Below are positions 9,019 to 17,333 of a stretch of 38,924 nt of DNA, one piece after another (the stretch's first letter is position 1; each line of letters opens with the position of its first letter). Source of the DNA: Alcaligenaceae bacterium (GTDB lineage Bacteria; Pseudomonadota; Gammaproteobacteria; Burkholderiales; Burkholderiaceae_B); assembly GCA_947378965.1 (NCBI GenBank), contig CANCMG010000037.1:1-38924 (forward strand). Reading direction: 5' to 3'. Below the pieces are notes generated by a model that was not told the DNA's origin, made no database searches, and was given only the letters and a program-made list of their open reading frames with translations. The position numbers and the translations under genes are program-made.

Positions 9019-9195
9019 ATGAACATCAACAACACAGCCCGTTTGACCGATAGCCTCGAGCGCGAACTCTTAGCCAAAGCGATGGAAGACCAGTTTCGCC
9101 CACATCCCATGCGCGCTGTTGGTAAGGTGGTACGTGGCTTAGTGGCTTTTACAAGCGCTGCGCGCGCCAACGCGCGTCACAACAGCCTCTACTAA
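9019..9195 (+). CDS. Small protein of unknown function, 58 residues
   Basis: ATG 9019 to TAA 9193-9195 encodes 58 residues starting MNINNTARLTDSLERELLAK and ending with ARANARHNSLY. A good ribosome binding site AGGAAG (9008-9013) lies at correct spacing. The first half is an acidic-basic amphipathic helix (SLERELLAKAMEDQF); the second half is hydrophobic to basic (MRAVGKVVRGLVAFTSAARANARHN), so it could associate with membrane or nucleic acid. No Cys pairs and no signal peptide. The gene is monocistronic: the three palindromes lie upstream and a strong terminator at 9245-9278 lies downstream. I do not recognise the family. The combination of RBS, operator-like sites and terminator makes it very likely to be a real gene. 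Confidence 0.75.
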   Translation: MNINNTARLTDSLERELLAKAMEDQFRPHPMRAVGKVVRGLVAFTSAARANARHNSLY

Positions 9196-9244
9196 AGCGG
9201 TTTCGCTGGGATCACTGGTTGGCAAGCCTGTAATCTGAGCGATC

Positions 9245-9278
9245 AAAAAAGGGTTGCCCGAGGGTGGCGCCCTTTTTT
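9245..9278 (+). terminator. Rho-independent terminator after the small gene
   Basis: AAAAAAGGG (9245-9253) pairs with CCCTTTTTT (9270-9278), extended internally by TGCC/GGCG with one bulge, around a short loop. The stem ends in a run of six T residues. It lies 50 bases after the stop of the 58-codon gene. Confidence 0.9.
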
Positions 9279-9351
9279 CAAGGTATGTTCGCTCGTCTTG
9301 AAGGTGCCTCAAGGTTTTGGGCCTTGAACAAAGTACGGGATAATACTGCCG

Positions 9352-9939
9352 ATGAAGCCTAGCCCCACACAGCCACAGCCGCCTCTTGCTCAAGGCGCTG
9401 ATATCACTCTCACACAGCCACAGCCGTCTCTTGCTCAAGGCGCTGATACCACTCCCACCCGAGCGCGCCGCTTCGCCTCGATGATGTACGAAGGGGTCTT
9501 ACTCTTTGCCGTAGTATTTTTGGCAGACTACCTCTTCGACACGCTCACCCAAAGCAAGCACGGCCTGATGCTCAGAAGCGCTCGCCAGGCTTGGTTATTT
9601 TTAGTGATGGGTGGGTATTTCCTCTTGTGCTGGGCCCGCAGTGGCCAAACACTGCCGATGAAAGCTTGGCATATCCGCTTGGTTGCTGTTGATGGCACAG
9701 TACCTTCTTTCGGGCGTCTCGTTTTACGTTTCATACTGATGTGGGCCCTGCCCTTACTGGGCGCAGCCACGGTTTGGACGATTTCTAGGCTGACAGGTTG
9801 GCCCTCAGCGCTAGCGCTCATCGTAGCGGCTCCTTTCACCGTCTTTATCCCGACTTGGTTCAGTCCACAACAACAGTTTTTACATGATCTGCTTGCCGGC
9901 ACTCGCCTCGCCAACGTATTGACTAGTCAAAACCCTTAG
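9352..9939 (+). CDS. RDD family membrane protein
   Basis: The 195-residue protein has an RDD domain: ARRFASMMYEGVLLFAVVF (the R...D-like first helix region), a second helix near 80-97, MKAWHIRLVAVDG, then two further helices (about 123-140 and 150-170) and a C-terminal QQFLHDLLAGTRL, typical of the family. RDD proteins are small multi-pass membrane proteins, some of them ion transporters; the role here is unknown. The N-terminus before the domain is a 15-residue duplicated segment. No clear ribosome binding site precedes ATG 9352, but a GATAAT box (9339-9344) sits 7 bases upstream, so a leaderless transcript is possible. Met45 is a conceivable alternative start that would leave the repeat untranslated. 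Confidence 0.85.
   Translation: MKPSPTQPQPPLAQGADITLTQPQPSLAQGADTTPTRARRFASMMYEGVLLFAVVFLADYLFDTLTQSKHGLMLRSARQAWLFLVMGGYFLLCWARSGQTLPMKAWHIRLVAVDGTVPSFGRLVLRFILMWALPLLGAATVWTISRLTGWPSALALIVAAPFTVFIPTWFSPQQQFLHDLLAGTRLANVLTSQNP
9366..9455 (+). repeat. Two in-frame 45-bp tandem repeats in the RDD gene
   Basis: Units at 9366-9410 and 9411-9455 are nearly identical; both carry CACACAGCCACAGCCG and CTTGCTCAAGGCGCTGATA. They encode TQPQPPLAQGADITL and TQPQPSLAQGADTTP. The 45-bp length keeps the reading frame, and codon-synonymous plus conservative changes suggest they are translated. Confidence 0.92.
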
Positions 9940-10022
9940 TTGTTGCAATCAAGCACCGCTAGGGGTTGCACCAAAGCACTGGTTGAGCCATGCTACGGGC
10001 AACACTCAAGTTACTGACGAGT

Positions 10023-11708
10023 ATGGTCGATCAATACACCTCCCTTTACGAGTCTTTTGAATGGCTGGTTCCCACCCATTTCAACATTGGTCACGCCTGT
10101 TGCCATCGTTGGGCAAATCACCCTGCAGACGCTCGTAAAATCGCCTTGTTTGACGAAGACCAAACGGGACACCGAGAGGTATGGACCTATGAACGACTGG
10201 CGGCCACCGCAAATCAACTAGCCAATGGCCTGACTCGCATGGGAGTCAAGCGCGGCGATCGTATCGCCTTAATCTTGGGCCAGCGCCCCGAAACCGTGGT
10301 CGCACACATTGCAATTTATAGCGTTGGCGCTGTAGTGTTGCCTCTCTCTAACCTGTTTGGCCCAGAGGCGCTTGAGCAACGGCTGCGAGATGCACAAGTT
10401 CAGGTGGCAATCTGTGACGAGGTCTCGGCCGGCAATGTGCTGGCAAGCTTGCCACGCTGCCCAACGCTGACGCAGTTGGTTGGCATCGGAGTCGCCGACG
10501 ACCGTGTGTTGCCCTGGAAGACGTTATTGATCCGACAACCCACAGAGTTCGAAGCCGTTCTCACACGCGCGGATGAGCCGGCAATTTTGCTGTACACCTC
10601 AGGTACGACTGGTGCGCCTAAAGGTGCGTTGTTGCCGCATTCAGTTTTGATTGGCAACTTGCCCGGCTTTGTTGCCTCGCAAAACTGGTTTCCCCAGCCC
10701 AAGGACGTATTTTGGTCGCCAGCCGACTGGGCGTGGACGGGCGGCATGATGGATGCGCTCTTACCGACGCTATATTTTGGGCAACCCATCGTTGGCACGC
10801 GTGGCCGCTTTAGTCCAGAGCGCGCTTTTGAAGTGCTCGAACGCTATCAAGTCACCAACACCTTTTTGTTTCCGACTGCGCTTAAGCAAATGATGAAAGC
10901 CATCGAGCAACCTAAAGACACTTACAAGTTATCCCTGCGCTGCATCATGAGCGCTGGCGAAAGCGTTGGAGATACCGTTTTCGCCTGGTGCGAACAGGCC
11001 TTAGGCATCACGCCTAACGAAATGTTCGGTCAAACAGAAATGAATTACCTGATCGGCAATAGCCATCAAAAATGGCCGGCGCGCTCGGGCAGCATGGGCA
11101 AGCCTTACCCCGGGCATCAAATCACCGTGCTGCGCGAAGACGGAACGATTGCGGCCACCGACGAGATCGGCGAAGTCGCCTTAAATCGTTTTGATATCCA
11201 TGGCTATCCTGATCCCATTTTATTCATTGGCTATTGGCGCAACGACAGCGCGACCGCCGAAAAATTTACGGGTGACTGGTGTCGCACCGGCGACCTTGCC
11301 CGTGTCGATGCCCAGGGCTACTACTGGTACGCTGGGAGAGCTGACGACGTGTTCAAGTCATCAGGCTATCGAATTGGCCCCGGCGAAATCGAAAACTGCT
11401 TACTAGATCACCCGGCAGTGGCGAATGTGGCCGTTGTCCCCAAACCAGACGCCGACCGTGGTGCTGTGGTCAAGGCCTTTGTGGTGTTGACGCCAAATTT
11501 TGCTTCGCGTAAGCGCGCTCAGCTCACTAACATCCTGCAAGAGCACGTCAAAATTCGTCTGGCTCCGTATGAATACCCCAAAGAGATCGAATACGTCGAC
11601 GCCTTACCCATGACGACGACCGGAAAAATCCAACGCAGAGTCTTGCGCCAACTCGAAATCGGCCGCAGCCAACGTCAGGCTAAAAAGCTCAAAGCCCAGT
11701 CAAGCTAA
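10023..11708 (+). CDS. Acyl-CoA synthetase (AMP-forming), medium-chain type
   Basis: An ANL-superfamily enzyme that activates a carboxylic acid to its acyl-CoA through an acyl-AMP. With ATG 10023 (MVDQYTSLYESFEWLVPTHF) it has 561 residues. The frame is open to an ATG at 9990, but the later start fits related enzymes better. The phosphate-binding loop is YTSGTTGAPKG at 191-201. Further motifs are EMFGQTEMN, GDLARVDAQGYYWYAGRADD with KSSGYRIGPGEIE, and the catalytic lysine Lys535 in TTTGKIQRRVLRQ. The overall pattern resembles medium-chain (ACSM-like) acyl-CoA synthetases. The substrate is not determined. The gene lies after the RDD gene and 36 bases before the carbonic-anhydrase-like gene. Confidence 0.92.
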   Translation: MVDQYTSLYESFEWLVPTHFNIGHACCHRWANHPADARKIALFDEDQTGHREVWTYERLAATANQLANGLTRMGVKRGDRIALILGQRPETVVAHIAIYSVGAVVLPLSNLFGPEALEQRLRDAQVQVAICDEVSAGNVLASLPRCPTLTQLVGIGVADDRVLPWKTLLIRQPTEFEAVLTRADEPAILLYTSGTTGAPKGALLPHSVLIGNLPGFVASQNWFPQPKDVFWSPADWAWTGGMMDALLPTLYFGQPIVGTRGRFSPERAFEVLERYQVTNTFLFPTALKQMMKAIEQPKDTYKLSLRCIMSAGESVGDTVFAWCEQALGITPNEMFGQTEMNYLIGNSHQKWPARSGSMGKPYPGHQITVLREDGTIAATDEIGEVALNRFDIHGYPDPILFIGYWRNDSATAEKFTGDWCRTGDLARVDAQGYYWYAGRADDVFKSSGYRIGPGEIENCLLDHPAVANVAVVPKPDADRGAVVKAFVVLTPNFASRKRAQLTNILQEHVKIRLAPYEYPKEIEYVDALPMTTTGKIQRRVLRQLEIGRSQRQAKKLKAQSS

Positions 11709-11744
11709 ACTACCGGCTTTCCCTCGTATTAGGCGCAACTCATC

Positions 11745-12266
11745 ATGGCGATTTATCAACTCGGCGACCTTATTCCTCGCATTGACCCAACAGCTTTCAT
11801 TTTTGACTCGGCAGATCTGATCGGCGACGTTGTGGTCGGAGCGCAAGCCAGCATCTGGGCCAATGTCAGCATTCGGGGCGACAACACCTGCATCGACATC
11901 GGTCATCACAGCAATGTTCAAGAGGGTAGCGTTCTACACTCTGATGCGGGCGTGCCACTCACCATTGAGCATCACGTCACGATCGGACATCAAGCGATGC
12001 TGCACGGCTGTACCATTGGTTCGGGCACGTTGGTTGGGATGCAAGCAATCGTCTTGAATCGCGCAAAAATCGGCCGTAACTGTTTAATTGGTGCCGGGGC
12101 AATTATTCCAGAGGGACGCGAAATCCCGGATGGCAGCCTCGTCATCGGTGTCGGAAAAATTACCCGCTCGCTCTCTGCAGAAGAAATCGAAACGATTCGC
12201 AATAATATCGAAAACTACGCCAAACGCGGGCAAATGTACCGTGAAAAACTCAAGCGAATCGGTTAA
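11745..12266 (+). CDS. Gamma-carbonic-anhydrase-like hexapeptide protein
   Basis: The 173-residue protein is a left-handed beta-helix of hexapeptide repeats (for example IWANVSIRGD, IGHHSNVQEGSVLHSD, IGHQAMLHGC, IGRNCLIGAGAIIPEG). The histidines in VLHSD and HHVTIGHQAMLHGC sit where the gamma-carbonic anhydrase family (YrdA/CaiE-like) binds zinc between trimer subunits. Activity as a carbonic anhydrase is not proven by sequence. The TAA stop shares its last A with the hslO ATG (TAATG), so the two genes are translationally coupled. Confidence 0.9.
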   Translation: MAIYQLGDLIPRIDPTAFIFDSADLIGDVVVGAQASIWANVSIRGDNTCIDIGHHSNVQEGSVLHSDAGVPLTIEHHVTIGHQAMLHGCTIGSGTLVGMQAIVLNRAKIGRNCLIGAGAIIPEGREIPDGSLVIGVGKITRSLSAEEIETIRNNIENYAKRGQMYREKLKRIG

Positions 12267-13201
12267 TGGCTGACGACGCTAGCCAGCTGCGCAGTGATGC
12301 GCTTAAAAAGTTTTTATTTGATGACCGCAGTGTGCGCATTGAGTCGGTTCGTATTGAGCACGCCTGGCTCTCTGCACAGGCACACCACCACTATCCAGCA
12401 CCCGTCACGGCTCTGCTCGGCGAACTGGTTGCCGCTTCGACCCTGCTCGCTGCCAATCTAAAGTTTGATGGTTCGCTCTTGCTGCAACTACAAGGTGATG
12501 GTGCGATTGCCTTGATGGTCGTTGAGTGCCGGGCCGACCTGAGCATTCGCGCCACCGTGAAAATGCGCGATCGCCCACTGCCTGCTGCAAGTGATTTGCA
12601 ATCGATGCTTAATCCGGGCGGCACTGCAAAATTTATTGTGGTGCTTGATCCGCCCAAGCACACGCCCGGGCGGCAGGCCTATCAAGGTATTGTGCCGCTC
12701 GAGGGCAGTAGCGTTGCACAAGCGCTTGAACAATACATGCTGCGCTCTGAGCAATTGCACACGCGCATCTGGTTAGCAGCCGATGCGCTGCATTGCAGTG
12801 GCTTACTGATTCAGCGCCTGCCCCTACAAGGCGGTGCGCAACAGACTGAAATCGAGACTGCAGACGAATCGTGGGCGCGCGCGCAGCACCTTGCCCAAAC
12901 ACTTACGCCTGCCGAAATGCTTTCGACCGATCAAGACACACTACTGCATCGCTTGTTTTGGCAAGAAACTTTATTTGCCTTTGACTCGCAACTCATCACC
13001 TGGAAATGCTCTTGCACCCAAGAGCGTGTTGCAGACATGCTTCGGATGCTAGGCAAAGCTGAGGTAGATGATATTTTGCAAGAGCAGGGCAAACTCGAGG
13101 TAGCCTGTGAATTTTGCGGGTTACCCTATGTGTTCGATGCGTTAGACACCGAGCGGCTATTTCAAACAACAACCGTGTTGGGCAGCAAATCGGTTCATTG
13201 A
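12266..13201 (+). CDS. hslO: Redox-regulated chaperone Hsp33
   Basis: Hsp33 is a cytoplasmic holdase that is inactive while zinc-bound and reduced and becomes active on oxidation. The 311 residues have the N-terminal substrate-binding domain (LLGELVAASTLLAANLKFDGSLLLQLQGDG) and the C-terminal zinc switch: Cys248-Ser-Cys250 and Cys281-Glu-Phe-Cys284, a CXC-X30-CXXC spacing typical of the family. Its ATG overlaps the upstream stop by one base. A repeat-rich AT-rich segment follows, and the next gene runs towards it from the other strand. Confidence 0.97.
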   Translation: MADDASQLRSDALKKFLFDDRSVRIESVRIEHAWLSAQAHHHYPAPVTALLGELVAASTLLAANLKFDGSLLLQLQGDGAIALMVVECRADLSIRATVKMRDRPLPAASDLQSMLNPGGTAKFIVVLDPPKHTPGRQAYQGIVPLEGSSVAQALEQYMLRSEQLHTRIWLAADALHCSGLLIQRLPLQGGAQQTEIETADESWARAQHLAQTLTPAEMLSTDQDTLLHRLFWQETLFAFDSQLITWKCSCTQERVADMLRMLGKAEVDDILQEQGKLEVACEFCGLPYVFDALDTERLFQTTTVLGSKSVH

Positions 13202-13244
13202 GCCTTGAACGCCCACAGAATCAAGGCGACGTGAATTGCACTGA

Positions 13245-13350
13245 AGTAGATAAGCAATTAAGTACATAAATACATAAGCAATTCATCACATAAGTAAATA
13301 AGCAATTAATGACATCAGCAATTAAGTACTCAAGTACATAAATACTTAAG
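13245..13350. repeat. AT-rich imperfect tandem repeats between convergent genes
   Basis: AGCAATT recurs at 13253, 13277, 13301 and 13317, spacings of 24, 24 and 16 bases, joined by variants of AAGTACATAAATAC (13260-13273 and 13332-13345). The block lies between hslO (+) and the response regulator (-) and starts only a few bases after the regulator stop. No terminator with a T-tract is evident in the gap (13202-13353), so the repeats may stand in that place. Confidence 0.8.
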
Positions 13351-13353
13351 CGC

Positions 13354-14070
13354 TTACGCTTTCACAATCACCGGTACGCATAATTGATAACCAATACCCC
13401 ATACAGCCTTTAAGGCGGGTTCGGCGTTTTGACCCGAGAGTGATTCAAGTTTTTTGCGCAACCGACTGACAAGGCTTTCAAGGGCGCGTTTACCCATATC
13501 AGAGGTGCCGCTTCGCTGGCTGAGCAACTCGCAGATCATATCTGTCTCTAACATGTGACTCGGCGCCTGCGCCAAAGCCAACAGCAATGCCCGCTCGCTA
13601 TTTGTTAAAAATGCTTTTTGCCACGGCTCGGAACCGTAAATTGAACGATCTCGTAAATCCAACGTCCAGGCAGGTGTTTCATCAACCTTTTTGACACGCC
13701 GCGCTAGATTGAGCAGAGTCAAGGTCAACTCTTCAGGGGCCACCGGCTTACTCAAATAGACATCGGCGCCTGCCTCGTACCCGCGAATTCGATCTGACAA
13801 GGCGGTACGCGCAGTTAGCATCACAATTCCCATCCCAGGAATGCTGCGTCGAATACGATTTGCAATCGCGATGCCATCCTCGCCAGGTAACGATAAATCT
13901 AGCACCAGCGCATCGAGCGGTTCAGTCATGAGTAGTTCGTCTAAAGACTTACCGTTTTGAACTGCAAACACTAAAAACCCTTGCTGCTTTAGATGAAAGT
14001 GAATTTCTTTGCGCAACAGAGGATCATCCTCGACTAAGGCGACGCGTATTTGTCCAGCTGTTTGATTCAT
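13354..14070 (-). CDS. Response regulator, OmpR/PhoB-like
   Basis: The 238-residue protein has an N-terminal receiver domain with acidic pocket EDD (14-16), phosphoacceptor Asp58 in ALVLDLSLPGEDG, the Thr switch in MLTART and Lys108 in YLSKPV. The C-terminal domain (about 145-233) has a winged-helix pattern (FLTNSERALLLALAQ, ALESLVSRLRKKLES, VWGIGYQL). Its ATG overlaps the TGA of the kinase gene upstream (ATGA), so the two are translationally coupled. It is therefore the cognate regulator. Its targets are unknown; the divergent region 17253-17333 is an obvious candidate. AT-rich repeats begin right after its stop. Confidence 0.93.
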   Translation of the reverse strand: MNQTAGQIRVALVEDDPLLRKEIHFHLKQQGFLVFAVQNGKSLDELLMTEPLDALVLDLSLPGEDGIAIANRIRRSIPGMGIVMLTARTALSDRIRGYEAGADVYLSKPVAPEELTLTLLNLARRVKKVDETPAWTLDLRDRSIYGSEPWQKAFLTNSERALLLALAQAPSHMLETDMICELLSQRSGTSDMGKRALESLVSRLRKKLESLSGQNAEPALKAVWGIGYQLCVPVIVKA

Positions 14071-16040
14071 AGCGGCAACTCAACAGAAAAAAACACACGG
14101 TTATATTCAAGTCTGTAACTGACAGAGCCCTTCAGTATCTCGCATAGAGATTTTATAAGAACTAACCCAAGCCCGGTACCAGGCTTATCGTGAGAATAAA
14201 TACTGCGGTAATAACGGGTAAATAAAGCATTCGGATCAGGAGCGTGGTCGCGTTCAACTTCATTGGACACAATGCACAGCAGCTTATCGTTCGGCAGTGC
14301 ACTCACCGACACTTCAATCAGCGTAGTGGCAGGCGAATACTTCACCGCATTGTCAATTAAATTATTGATGATCGTAACAAACAATAACCGATCGATCTGA
14401 ATATTGACCTCGCGTAAACCAAGAATGTTAAATCTATCTGGCTGTGCTGCAATCAAGGGCAAGTTCTCGATCGTTTCAAGCACCGCGCATTTTTCATAGC
14501 GCACCACAAAGTTTTTTTGATCGATAGCATCTACCTGCCCAACGCGGTCAATCACTTGGGTCATATTATCGATCGACTGGGTGATACTGGTAAACCGCTC
14601 GCCAAACTCGGTCGCATGCTCTGATTTGCTAAATATTGACTTTAAGGAACCGAGTGCCATTCGTATCGTGGCCAAAGGATTTTTAAGTTCATGCGACAAC
14701 ATATCAATCAACGTGCTACGTTCTTTCAACTGCCGCTGCTCATAATCAGTCTGAGCTTTAAGCATATTCAGCTCAAACATTGTTTGTAGCCATTGCTCTT
14801 GCTGCACTTTGCTAAAACCAAGCAACATCAAGTAAAGCGCGAGGGCGACAAGCATGCTGACCCCAGTTCCTGGTATTAAGGTCAATATTGAGATCCCACT
14901 GTCAGTCATCAATAAGACTGCATCGGCACACATCAATACACCAACCGACAGCGCTCCAGTTATCCAATACTTCCTGAGCTGCCGAGTCGATTGTTGACTC
15001 TGATAAATGGCCAGCGCAAAAAAGAATGGGATTGTGAACAAAAACAGCCAGTTCAGCAGCAACATATACGGATGAACTTGATCGAAAAAAATCAGGCCAA
15101 TCTGCACAAACCAAAACGTAATCCACAACACGCAATAATAATGAAACCAGGGTCGCGTCTGCCAACGACGTAACAATTCAAGACACAAGCAAGTGGCAAA
15201 CACCAGTCGAAGACAAAACGCAGTCGTCAAGATTGGCGCGTAAAGTTCGGGTGACTGAGAAATAAATTCGCGCAGTGTGATCCCGTTTGAAAAACAATAT
15301 AAAAACAGCGCAGATATCTGGGTCAAACAAAACAACCCAACCAGCAATGTACGGAAACGGATAAGGAATATGGCGCTCCAGCCAATTAACATCAACAGAA
15401 TCCCGATCTGCACCCCATAGAGCAGGCTCTTTGAGATAGCGTCATCAACAAAACTATCAGAGGGCAAGACTTGAGTAGAGACATAAAAACCATTGAGCGT
15501 ATCAATGCGCAAAAAATAGACGCGCTGACTACCCCCAGAATCTGGCAACCTAAAACAATGGTGCCCAAGAGAGCAACTGGACTGCAGTGCTGGATGTTTA
15601 GCACCGCTCAGTTGCCTCACCCACCGCCCTTGCTCTTCATAATAAAGCTCTAACTCTGAGAGAAAGTAAGGACCAACGGCAAGCACCAAGGGCGACGGTT
15701 GCTCGACCGGGACTTGAACGTTTATCTTGAGCCACCGTATGGTCGGCTCAACGCCGCGATTTAACAATAATTTAAAAGGCGTAAAAACTTGGCGACTAAC
15801 GTCCTGCACGTCCATACGACGCGTTGTGTCAACGTACAAACTCAGTTCGGGCCTCGGTACCTTCTGGGCAAGACTCGCTGTCGCTTGAGATTGCTGTTGA
15901 CTAGCGCCCTGTAATTGAGTTTGTGCGAACGCCGATCTCTGTGTGAGCCACAAGAGGCTAAGCATCGCGAAACAAAGACAATACAACACTCCAGGCCAAA
16001 GCCTGCGTTGACGCAAAACGACGAGCGCGGGGCAAGCCAA
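14067..16040 (-). CDS. Sensor histidine kinase with 7TMR-DISM input domain
   Basis: A 657-residue membrane histidine kinase. A signal-like hydrophobic N-terminus ends at QRSAFA (about 34-39), followed by a periplasmic domain of the 7TMR-DISMED2 type (about 65-185, EPTIRWLKINVQ, RVYFLRIDT). Seven transmembrane helices span about 205-420 (LLYGVQIGILLMLIGW, and so on). The cytoplasmic part has the H-box with His450 in MLSHELKNPLATIRMALGS, the N-box NNLIDNAVKYSPA and the G-box GTGLGLVLIKSL. The start codon is TTG at 16040, 9 bases after the aminotransferase stop. The next ATG (residue 26) would cut the signal region, so TTG is preferred. The ligand is unknown. It forms an operon with the aminotransferase and response regulator. 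Confidence 0.92.
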   Translation of the reverse strand: MACPALVVLRQRRLWPGVLYCLCFAMLSLLWLTQRSAFAQTQLQGASQQQSQATASLAQKVPRPELSLYVDTTRRMDVQDVSRQVFTPFKLLLNRGVEPTIRWLKINVQVPVEQPSPLVLAVGPYFLSELELYYEEQGRWVRQLSGAKHPALQSSCSLGHHCFRLPDSGGSQRVYFLRIDTLNGFYVSTQVLPSDSFVDDAISKSLLYGVQIGILLMLIGWSAIFLIRFRTLLVGLFCLTQISALFLYCFSNGITLREFISQSPELYAPILTTAFCLRLVFATCLCLELLRRWQTRPWFHYYCVLWITFWFVQIGLIFFDQVHPYMLLLNWLFLFTIPFFFALAIYQSQQSTRQLRKYWITGALSVGVLMCADAVLLMTDSGISILTLIPGTGVSMLVALALYLMLLGFSKVQQEQWLQTMFELNMLKAQTDYEQRQLKERSTLIDMLSHELKNPLATIRMALGSLKSIFSKSEHATEFGERFTSITQSIDNMTQVIDRVGQVDAIDQKNFVVRYEKCAVLETIENLPLIAAQPDRFNILGLREVNIQIDRLLFVTIINNLIDNAVKYSPATTLIEVSVSALPNDKLLCIVSNEVERDHAPDPNALFTRYYRSIYSHDKPGTGLGLVLIKSLCEILKGSVSYRLEYNRVFFSVELPL

Positions 16041-16049
16041 GGCTATGCC

Positions 16050-17252
16050 TTACGTTTTAGCAAGGTACTCAACGGCACTGCGCACGCCCTTTGAGCCAAC
16101 AGCGATACCCAGACTTTGCATGGCAGCCTCAACGCCGGCCAAACAGCCCAGAATCATGGCTGGATTTAAATCACCCAAGTGACCAATTCTGAAGACTCGA
16201 CCTGCAAACGGACCTAAGCCGCCAGCAATCAAGACTTGATATTTTTCGCGCGCTGTAGTGCGGATCAGTTCGGGATCAATGCCTTTGCCAACCAACACTG
16301 CCGTCACCGACGCAGAGCGCGCCTCGGGCACTTGACACAAAAACTGTACTTGCCCTGCTTCAGACCAAGCTTGAACCGCTGCGTGTACTGCACCAGCGAG
16401 CCGTTGATGACGTGCGTGCACCTGGGCCACGCCCTCTTGCTGAATCAAACCAAAAGCCGCCTCAAGGCCAAACAACAAGTTTTGCGGAGCCGTGCCGCAA
16501 AAACGGCTGTACGAGGGCCCTTTACGACGACGAATCCAATCCCAATAAAAGCGTGGCGCAGGGTTGTTGGCACAGACTTGCATCGCGCGTTCGTCTGCGG
16601 CGCAAAAACCAACGCCGGGTGGGCACATCAAGCCTTTTTGCGAGGCACCAATCACAGCGTTTACGCCCCATTGATCCATGTAAAAAGGGATCGCCCCCAA
16701 AGACGCCACAACGTCGACCACAAACAAGGCTGGGTGCTTCGCTTGATCGATCGCGCGGCGCAAAGCGGGCATATCGCTTGTCGTACTGCTCGCGGTGTCG
16801 GTGTGCACGGCAAAGACCGCCACGATTTCGTGTTTAGTATCTTCACGCAGAACTTGCTCGACAACTGCAGGATCAATCGGTTGCCCTTCAAGGTAAGGGG
16901 TACGCACGATCACTGCGCCCATTGCCTCGGCCATCAACGCCCATGAGTCAGAAAAATGGCCAGTGCCTGGAATCAACACTTTTTGGCCGGGCGCCAGCAG
17001 ATTCACAATCATGGCTTCCCAGACACCATGGCCATTTGCTGCATATAAAAATATGTCCGCGCTTGCCGTGTTCAGTAGGCCTTGCAAGCCGCGCTCACAG
17101 GCGTCAACACAGGCATCGACACGCGGATCGCCCATGTCAATTGGCTGCCTAGTGAGTGCGTCGAGTACCGCCTTGGGCACGTTAGACGGACCAGGCGAGT
17201 GCAACAAACGGATACCAGGAAAATAAGGAAATGACGCGGCAGACGAATTCAT
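16050..17252 (-). CDS. Class V PLP-dependent aminotransferase (alanine/serine-glyoxylate type)
   Basis: The 400-residue enzyme is of the alanine-glyoxylate/serine-glyoxylate aminotransferase family. The N-terminus LLHSPGPSNVPKAVLDAL is the substrate-loop motif of the group (GP[S/T]NVP). The PLP site has FVVDVVASLGAIPFYMDQW with Asp180, and the Schiff-base Lys206 in IGASQKGLMCPPGVGF. The C-terminus has VLIAGGLGPFAGRVFRIGHLGD, including the conserved Arg. It probably moves amino groups between glyoxylate, pyruvate or serine; the exact substrate cannot be told. A ribosome binding site AAGGA lies at good spacing. The kinase gene follows after 9 bases, so this enzyme probably shares a transcript with the two-component system. 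Confidence 0.9.
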   Translation of the reverse strand: MNSSAASFPYFPGIRLLHSPGPSNVPKAVLDALTRQPIDMGDPRVDACVDACERGLQGLLNTASADIFLYAANGHGVWEAMIVNLLAPGQKVLIPGTGHFSDSWALMAEAMGAVIVRTPYLEGQPIDPAVVEQVLREDTKHEIVAVFAVHTDTASSTTSDMPALRRAIDQAKHPALFVVDVVASLGAIPFYMDQWGVNAVIGASQKGLMCPPGVGFCAADERAMQVCANNPAPRFYWDWIRRRKGPSYSRFCGTAPQNLLFGLEAAFGLIQQEGVAQVHARHQRLAGAVHAAVQAWSEAGQVQFLCQVPEARSASVTAVLVGKGIDPELIRTTAREKYQVLIAGGLGPFAGRVFRIGHLGDLNPAMILGCLAGVEAAMQSLGIAVGSKGVRSAVEYLAKT

Positions 17253-17333
17253 GACAATCCTTTAGGGAGACCGCAATAGTTTACCCTGCCAAAACCTAGT
17301 GCGTAGTTCACCGTATCGACAGTTTTGCCGGTA
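17253..17333. promoter_or_regulatory. Divergent promoter region, aminotransferase/TadE-like
   Basis: This 81-base gap separates the aminotransferase operon (-) from the TadE-like gene (+), so both promoters must lie here or within the gene ends. I could not place convincing -35/-10 pairs. The segment also contains a TTG in frame with the TadE-like gene (17325). Confidence 0.4.
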
